Source: Thermocatellispora tengchongensis (GTDB lineage: Bacteria; Actinomycetota; Actinomycetes; Streptosporangiales; Streptosporangiaceae). Taken from it: a DNA stretch of 64,000 nucleotides. The notes under the pieces are model-generated. The model worked only from the letters and a program-made list of their open reading frames with translations. It was not told the origin of the DNA and made no database searches. The DNA lies in contig NZ_JACHGN010000014.1 of NCBI RefSeq assembly GCF_014202315.1, positions 248,001 to 312,000 on the forward strand, given 5' to 3'. The position numbers and the translations under genes were made by a program. Positions 59,195 to 64,000 of the stretch are shown in pieces. Every line of letters starts with the position of its first letter. Positions within the stretch are counted from its first letter, which is position 1.

Positions 59195-60415
59195 ATGCGG
59201 CCACGTATCGTCACGCTCTGCGCCGCGGCCCTCGTGCTGGGCACCACCACCGGCACCATCCCCGCGCAGGCAACCTCGGCAAGCACCACCCCCCTGTTAG
59301 GCACGACCACCGCCACCACGACCGGCACCACCGGCACCACCGGCACGTCCTTGAAGTTCACCCAGACGAACCTCGTCTCGGACGTCAAGGGCCAGGCGCC
59401 GATCCACGATCCCGCGCTGATCAACCCGTGGGGCATCGCCATCGGCAAGACCGTGTGGGTCTCCGACGCCGGCAGCGACCTGTCCACGGTCTACTCCGGC
59501 GCCGCCGGGGCGCTGAAGAAGGAGCAGACGGAGGTGTGGATACCCGGCGGGCGGCCGACCGGGCAGGTGTTCAACCCCACCGACGAGTTCGTCGTCAAGG
59601 GCAAGGCCGGCTCCGGGCCGGCGTCGTTCATCACGGTCAGTCCCAGCGGCGCCGTCACCGGATGGAACGCGGAGGCCGACCCCAAGAGCGCGATCATCGC
59701 GGCGTTCACCCGGGGCGCCGACTACAAGGGCCTGGCCCTGATGGAGACCAACCGCGGCCCGTTCCTGCTGGCCGCCGACTTCGCGAACGGGCGCATCCAC
59801 GTCTTCGACGGCGAGTTCGACCGGGTCAACTTCGGCCGGCGCGCCTTCCGCGACCCGGCCCTGCCCGACAACTACCACCCGTTCAACGTGGAGGTCGTCG
59901 GGCGCTTCGTGTACGTGGCGTACGCGCTGCGCGACCCCGAGACCGGCAAGTCGGTCGCGGGCCAGGGCAAGGGCTTCGTCAGCAGGTTCTCCGCCTCCGG
60001 CCGCTTCCTGGGCAGGCTGGCGGCGCGGGGCCCGCTGAACGCGCCCTGGGCGATGACCGCGGCGCCGAAGAACTTCGGCGGGCTCACCGGGGCGTTCCTG
60101 GTGGGCAACTTCGGCGACGGCTCGATCCACGCCTACAACCCGCGCAACGGCCGTCACCTCGGCGCGCTGCGCCACCCCGACGGCAGGCCGATCACGATCT
60201 CCGGGCTGTGGGACCTCCAGGTCGGCACCGCGGAGAACGGCGGCACGAACGCCCTGTGGTTCAGCGGCGGCACCGACGGCGGCAAGCACGGCCTGCTCGG
60301 CATCATCACCGCCGGCGGCACGGCGAGCCAGGGGACCCCGACGACGAACCCGACGCACAACCCGAACCAGCACAACAGCAACAACAGCAACAACAACAGC
60401 GGCTACTCCTACTAG
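59195..60415 (+). CDS. Secreted TIGR03118-type beta-propeller protein
   Basis: A 406-residue exported protein. The signal peptide spans residues 1-28, then a Thr/Gly-rich linker. The body has the TIGR03118 features: SDVKGQAPIHDPALINPWGIAIGKTVWVSDAGSDLSTVYSG, YKGLAL, LLAADFANGRIHVFDGEFDRV and LNAPWAMTAAPKNFGGLTGAFLVGNFGDGSIHAYNP, typical of a six- or seven-bladed propeller. No catalytic set is known. The last 25 residues are Asn/His/Thr-rich (HNPNQHNSNNSNNNSG). GAAGGAGG lies four bases before the ATG. Confidence 0.88.
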   Translation: MRPRIVTLCAAALVLGTTTGTIPAQATSASTTPLLGTTTATTTGTTGTTGTSLKFTQTNLVSDVKGQAPIHDPALINPWGIAIGKTVWVSDAGSDLSTVYSGAAGALKKEQTEVWIPGGRPTGQVFNPTDEFVVKGKAGSGPASFITVSPSGAVTGWNAEADPKSAIIAAFTRGADYKGLALMETNRGPFLLAADFANGRIHVFDGEFDRVNFGRRAFRDPALPDNYHPFNVEVVGRFVYVAYALRDPETGKSVAGQGKGFVSRFSASGRFLGRLAARGPLNAPWAMTAAPKNFGGLTGAFLVGNFGDGSIHAYNPRNGRHLGALRHPDGRPITISGLWDLQVGTAENGGTNALWFSGGTDGGKHGLLGIITAGGTASQGTPTTNPTHNPNQHNSNNSNNNSGYSY

Positions 60416-60504
60416 CGGCCGCTCCGAGGGCGATACATCCCCACGTTCCCGGCGAGAGGCCTTTGCTGGCACAGGGCTTTCTCCTCCGGGGCGCTCCCCG
60501 GTGT

Positions 60505-60530
60505 GGGGACCGCGCGCCCCCGCGGTCCCC
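60505..60530. terminator. GC-rich hairpin, 10-bp stem
   Basis: GGGGACCGCG and CGCGGTCCCC pair around a six-base loop, 89 bases after the TIGR03118-type stop and before the MoxR-type gene. No T-tract follows. Confidence 0.6.
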
Positions 60531-60597
60531 GCACCCCCCACGCGCATCGGCCACCGGTTATTCTAGAACAACATTCGGGTTCTGACCGGGAGCACAG

Positions 60598-61455
60598 ATG
60601 ACGACGTGGTTCGCCTCGCCCTCCGACGTACGCGAGCGGCTGGCCGCCGTCCACTACCTGCCCGACGACGCCATCGCCACATCGGTGTTCCTGGCCGGAG
60701 CGCTGGGCAAGCCCCTGCTCGCCGAGGGGCCGGCCGGGGTCGGCAAGACCCAGCTCGCCAAGGCCGTGGCCGCGGCCACCGGGGCGCGGCTGGTCCGCCT
60801 GCAGTGCTACGAGGGCCTGGACGAGGCCAGGGCGCTGTACGAGTGGAACTACAAGAAGCAGCTCCTGCGCATCCAGGCCGGCGCGGGCGAGTCGTGGGAC
60901 GAGACCCACGACGACATCTTCACCGAGGAGTTCCTGCTGGAGCGGCCGCTGCTGCGCGCGCTGCGCTCGGCCGAGCCCACGGTGCTGCTGATCGACGAGA
61001 CCGACAAGGCCGACGTCGAGGTCGAGGGCCTGCTGCTGGAGATCCTGTCCGACTTCCAGATCACGATCCCCGAGCTGGGCACGATCACCGCGGCCGTCCG
61101 GCCGTTCGTCGTGCTGACCTCCAACGCCACCCGCGAGCTGTCCGAGGCGCTCAAGCGGCGCTGCCTGTACCTCAACCTCGTCTACCCCACCCCGGAGCGC
61201 GAACGCGACATCGTGCTGTCGCAGGTGCCCGGCATCCGCGCCGACCTGGCCGAGCAGCTCGCCCGCATGGTCGCCACGCTGCGCGGCCTGGAGCTGAAGA
61301 AGTCGCCGTCCATCGCCGAGACCATCGACTGGGCCAACACCCTGCTCGCCCTCGGCCGCGACGACATCTCCGAGGCCACCGTCGCCGACACCCTCGGCGT
61401 CGTGCTCAAGCACGCCTCCGACCAGGCGCGGGCCAGGAAGGAACTCGGGCTGTGA
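60598..61455 (+). CDS. MoxR-type AAA ATPase
   Basis: A 285-residue AAA+ protein. Walker A is AEGPAGVGKTQLAKAVA, Walker B is TVLLIDETDKADVEVEG, sensor 1 is VVLTSNATRELS and the arginine finger region is ALKRRCLYLNL. The MoxR group assembles or remodels enzyme complexes with VWA partners. CGGGAG lies seven bases before the ATG. Its last codon overlaps the next start as GTGA, so the two are translated together. The pair resembles the CoxD/CoxE-type pair, but no carbon monoxide dehydrogenase genes are nearby. Confidence 0.92.
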   Translation: MTTWFASPSDVRERLAAVHYLPDDAIATSVFLAGALGKPLLAEGPAGVGKTQLAKAVAAATGARLVRLQCYEGLDEARALYEWNYKKQLLRIQAGAGESWDETHDDIFTEEFLLERPLLRALRSAEPTVLLIDETDKADVEVEGLLLEILSDFQITIPELGTITAAVRPFVVLTSNATRELSEALKRRCLYLNLVYPTPERERDIVLSQVPGIRADLAEQLARMVATLRGLELKKSPSIAETIDWANTLLALGRDDISEATVADTLGVVLKHASDQARARKELGL

Positions 61456-62855
61456 CCGGCGACGGGCTGGTGGGACGGCATGTCGGCTTCGTGCGCGCGC
61501 TGCGCGAGGCCGGGCTGCCGGTGTCACCGGCCGAAGGGCTGGACGCGGCGCGGGCGCTGGCCCTGATCGACCTGTCGGAGCGCGAGTCGCTGCGCGCCGC
61601 GTACGCCGCCACGCTGGTCAAGCGGCCGGCGCACCGGCCCGGCTTCGACATGCTGTTCGACCTGTGGTTCCCGCCGGTCACCTCGGCCCTCACCGCCGCG
61701 CGCGAGGCCGGCGCGGAGGAGGCGGAGCCGCCCCGCCCGCCGACGGGCGGGGCCACCGGCTACGGCCTGCCCGAGCACCGCGAGCAGCTCGCCCGCCTGC
61801 TCATGGGCGACGAGGCCGCCGGGAGCATGGCGGAGTTCGCCCGCGCCATGGTCGAGCGGTACGGCCGGCAGCCGGCCGCCGCCGGCAGGCAGAACTGGTT
61901 CTCCTACTCGGTGCTGCGCGCCCTGTCGCCCGAGACCCTGATGGCCCGCATCCTCGCCGAGGCGCTGGCCGGCCGGGAGCGGGGCGGCCTGGCCGAGCGG
62001 ATGGTCCGCCGCCGCGTCACCGACAACATCCGCCGCTTCGAGGAGGCGGTCGCCGCCGACGTGCGCCGGCGCATCGCCGAGGACTCCGGCGTCGAGCGCA
62101 TCGCCCGCTCCGCCGTACGCCCGCCGCTGGAGCAGGTGGACTTCCTGCGCATCACCCGCGCCGATCTGGCCCGGCTGCGGCGCGAGGTCTACCCGCTGGC
62201 CCGCCGCCTGGCCACCCGGCTGGTCATCAAGCACCGCCACGGCCACCGGGGCCGCCTCGACTTCCGCCGCACCGTGCGCGCCTCGCTCGGCACCGGCGGC
62301 GTGCCCCTGACCACGCACAACCGCCCGCGCCGCCCGCACAAGCCGGAGCTGGTGATCCTGAGCGACACCAGCGACTCGGTGTCGTCGTTCGCCCACTTCA
62401 CGCTGCTGCTGACGTACGCGCTGCGGGAGCAGTTCAGCAAGGTGCGCGCCTTCGGGTTCGTGGACACGATCGACGAGATCACCCGGTTCTTCGTGCCCGG
62501 GGCCGACCTGGTGGAGGCCATGACCCGGCTCACCCAGGAGGCCGACATGGTGCGCTTCGGGCGCACCAACTACGGGCATGCGTTCGAGCGGTTCGCCGAG
62601 AAGTACGCCGACGCCATCGGCCCGAAGACCTCGCTGCTGATCCTCGGCGACGCCCGCTCCAACTACCAGCCCCCGGCCCTGGACACCCTGACCGCGCTGG
62701 CGGGGCGGGCGCGGCACGCGTACTGGCTCAATCCGGAGCCCCGCCCCCAGTGGGACACCGGCGACTCCGAGGCCACCGCCTACGGCGCCGTGGTGCCGAT
62801 GTACGAGTGCCGCAACGTCACCCAGCTCACGGCCTTCATCGAGGAACTGGCCTAG
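61452..62855 (+). CDS. VWA-domain protein (CoxE-like)
   Basis: A 467-residue protein. The N-terminal half is helical with basic residues (ERMVRRRVTDNIRRFEEAVAADVRRRIAED). The C-terminal half is a VWA domain with the metal motif LSDTSDSVSSF (DxSxS complete) and the LILGDARSNY strand. The RRTVRASLGTGGVPL sequence before the domain is typical of CoxE-like proteins. It starts with GTG 61452 overlapping the MoxR-type stop. It presumably binds a metal-dependent target for the ATPase to remodel. The target is not in the window. Confidence 0.9.
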   Translation: MTGDGLVGRHVGFVRALREAGLPVSPAEGLDAARALALIDLSERESLRAAYAATLVKRPAHRPGFDMLFDLWFPPVTSALTAAREAGAEEAEPPRPPTGGATGYGLPEHREQLARLLMGDEAAGSMAEFARAMVERYGRQPAAAGRQNWFSYSVLRALSPETLMARILAEALAGRERGGLAERMVRRRVTDNIRRFEEAVAADVRRRIAEDSGVERIARSAVRPPLEQVDFLRITRADLARLRREVYPLARRLATRLVIKHRHGHRGRLDFRRTVRASLGTGGVPLTTHNRPRRPHKPELVILSDTSDSVSSFAHFTLLLTYALREQFSKVRAFGFVDTIDEITRFFVPGADLVEAMTRLTQEADMVRFGRTNYGHAFERFAEKYADAIGPKTSLLILGDARSNYQPPALDTLTALAGRARHAYWLNPEPRPQWDTGDSEATAYGAVVPMYECRNVTQLTAFIEELA

Positions 62856-62890
62856 CTGCACACCTAGCCACACCTAGCCACACCGCGCCG

Positions 62891-63658
62891 CTAGTTCAGC
62901 CGCTTGAGCTCCCGGGCGGCGGTGCGGGCCAGCAGCTCGACCTGCTCGTCGGAGAACGCGGCGGTCGCCCGGCTGCGGATGATCTTGGGGATGAGCCGGG
63001 GGCGCATCAGGGTCAGGCCCTCGGCGCTGACCATCTTGCCGCGCGGCAGGTGGCCGCCGTACACGGCGAGCAGGGGCTCGATGGTGACCGGCACCCCCGA
63101 CCGCTCGGTCAGCACCTCGGCCAGGGCGAGGGCGGCGTCGTTGAGGCCCTTGGCCATGCTCGCGCCGTACTTCTCGCCGAAGAACAGCTTGCCGCCGTAC
63201 TGCTCGATGTGGACGTCGGGGCCGAACGCCTCGTTGTCCACGATCCACACCCCGCCGGGCCCGATGACCAGGTGGTCGATGGACGCCTGCCCGCGCACGG
63301 CGCGGCCGTTGAGGATCTGGTAGCCCTGCTTGGCCAGCCCGCGGCGCAGGATCTTGCCGGTCAGCACCTCGCCGCGCCGCTTGCCGCGCCACACGGCGGT
63401 GCTCTCGTGCAGGTGCCAGGCCCAGTACGCGTCGGCGGCGGCGACCAGCAGGCCCACCACGATGCCGACCAGCACCGGCTGCGGCAGGGCGAACCGCATG
63501 GCCAGCCCGATGCCGACGGCCAGGCCGACCACCGCCTTCACCGCGCGCATCTTCCTGCGATCGGGGATGCCCTCGACCCAGAACTTCTCATACATCTGCT
63601 GGGGCGACGCGCCGGTGAACTTGTCGTCCTGCGGCACGTAGATAGACCCGCTTGGCAT
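62891..63658 (-). CDS. NERD-domain membrane protein
   Basis: A 255-residue protein with two adjacent hydrophobic helices (AVVGLAVGIGLAMRFALP and VLVGIVVGLLVAAADAYWAW) followed by a NERD domain: GEVLTGKILRRGLAKQGYQILNG, ASIDHLVIGPGGVWIVDNEAFGPDVHI. NERD resembles PD-(D/E)xK nucleases; here the expected E-x-K after the strand reads DNEAF, so the lysine is missing. The domain may bind nucleic acid without cutting. GGAG lies eight bases before ATG 63658. A longer N-terminus to ATG 63694 or above is possible. Confidence 0.85.
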   Translation of the reverse strand: MPSGSIYVPQDDKFTGASPQQMYEKFWVEGIPDRRKMRAVKAVVGLAVGIGLAMRFALPQPVLVGIVVGLLVAAADAYWAWHLHESTAVWRGKRRGEVLTGKILRRGLAKQGYQILNGRAVRGQASIDHLVIGPGGVWIVDNEAFGPDVHIEQYGGKLFFGEKYGASMAKGLNDAALALAEVLTERSGVPVTIEPLLAVYGGHLPRGKMVSAEGLTLMRPRLIPKIIRSRATAAFSDEQVELLARTAARELKRLN

Positions 63659-63812
63659 GGCGGCGCTCCAAAGGTCCGACCCGGTTGAAGGCATGGTCGA
63701 GCGATCTGCCACGCTGAAGACCCTCGCCACGGATGGGATTCCCCACCTGCCGGAGAAGGAATCGCGTGGTGAGTGAATTACGGCAAGCGCGGCAGTGTCC
63801 TTTCGCTGATCA

Positions 63813-63826
63813 ACCGACCAGTCGGT
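63813..63826. promoter_or_regulatory. TetR-type operator palindrome
   Basis: ACCGAC-CA-GTCGGT has perfect six-base arms and lies 53 bases before the TetR-like start, in the gap divergent to the NERD gene. It resembles the common ACCGACxxGTCGGT operators of TetR repressors and is probably autoregulatory. Confidence 0.65.
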
Positions 63827-63878
63827 ATCCTACCGGTGGCGGCGCTGCCTGCCGCCTGCAGCATAGGGGAGGCGAGCC

Positions 63879-64000
63879 ATGGCGCGAAACGCCAGCCGGG
63901 CGCCGAGCGCGGTCCGATCGCGCGACGCCGCCGCGGAACCCGAGCCCGTACGCCGCCGCCTGCTCAGCGAGGCCACCCGCCTGTTCGCCGAGCGGGGCTT
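63879..64000 (+). CDS. TetR-family regulator (3' end cut by window)
   Basis: Only the first 40 residues are visible. After a flexible Ala/Arg-rich lead, VRRRLLSEATRLFAERGF is the first helix of a TetR DNA-binding domain. GGGGAGG lies nine bases before ATG 63879. The palindrome at 63813 supports a TetR regulator that represses itself. Downstream targets lie outside the window. Confidence 0.75.
   Translation, partial: MARNASRAPSAVRSRDAAAEPEPVRRRLLSEATRLFAERG

Noticed and set aside
60598-62855. Carbon monoxide dehydrogenase accessory operon
   Set aside because: Only MoxR/CoxE-like proteins are present; coxL, coxM, coxS and coxG-type genes are absent.

Overview
This 64 kb window comes from a high-GC actinomycete. 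Nearly every real gene shows strong G/C preference at the third codon position. A SARP/AfsR-type regulator, L-lysine 6-aminotransferase, several serine/threonine kinases, Roadblock/LC7 proteins and an actinobacterial-style c-di-AMP (ydaO) riboswitch point to a filamentous actinomycete, plausibly Streptosporangiaceae (Nonomuraea- or Actinomadura-like). The genus is inference. Both window edges cut genes: a DUF2079 membrane protein at the left and a TetR-type regulator at the right. I see no prophage, insertion sequence, CRISPR array or replication origin.

Layout. 0-4.3 kb: surface-glycan or lipid genes (DUF2079 protein, family-4 glycosyltransferase, PIG-L deacetylase, UPF0104-type membrane protein). 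4.6-12 kb: a very large SARP-ATPase regulator, a secreted protein, a DedA-like membrane protein behind an iron box, a D,D-carboxypeptidase, an rRNA/tRNA methyltransferase and a CDF-like membrane protein. 12.8-16.6 kb: a substrate-binding/VWA protein, then an ECF sigma factor fused to a zinc anti-sigma-like module, a membrane helix and an extracellular domain. 17.1-26.3 kb: a one-directional polysaccharide locus (small membrane protein, FemAB-like acyltransferase, two GT2 enzymes, polysaccharide deacetylase, flippase, giant polymerase-like membrane protein). It is followed by an opposing GH39-like hydrolase and an SDR/phosphotransferase pair. 30.2-32.4 kb: a second FemAB-like paralogue with a DegT-type aminotransferase. 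32.3-34.6 kb: a divergent MocR/PNPOx pair.

34.7-41.5 kb holds two paralogous serine/threonine kinases, a pseudokinase and a DUF2510 protein, all membrane-anchored, followed by orn and tRNA-His with a textbook terminator. 42.3-43.2 kb is a gene-free, repeat-bearing stretch. 43.2-53.0 kb is a set of short, mostly monocistronic genes: LuxR-type regulator, lat, TrhA-like protein, two class II aldolases, a divergent cupin/MarR pair with twin operators, a spermidine-synthase-like methyltransferase, a penicillin-binding protein lacking all three catalytic motifs, a SodC-like lipoprotein, a pterin dehydratase and DUF4032.

53.2-55.5 kb is an operon of three Roadblock/LC7 proteins and one DUF4388-like protein, bounded upstream by a strong hairpin and with no GTPase or histidine kinase. 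56.5-56.8 kb is a 30-unit, 9-bp minisatellite. 56.9-58.4 kb carries a c-di-AMP riboswitch with its promoter in front of a secreted RlpA-like cell-wall protein. 58.5-63.7 kb has a USP-like protein, a TIGR03118-type secreted protein, a MoxR/VWA pair and a NERD-domain membrane protein.

The least explained systems are the GTPase-free Roadblock operon, the kinase/kinase/pseudokinase triad and the polysaccharide locus flanked by paralogous acyltransferases. Functions come from motif recognition by eye. No database search was run.
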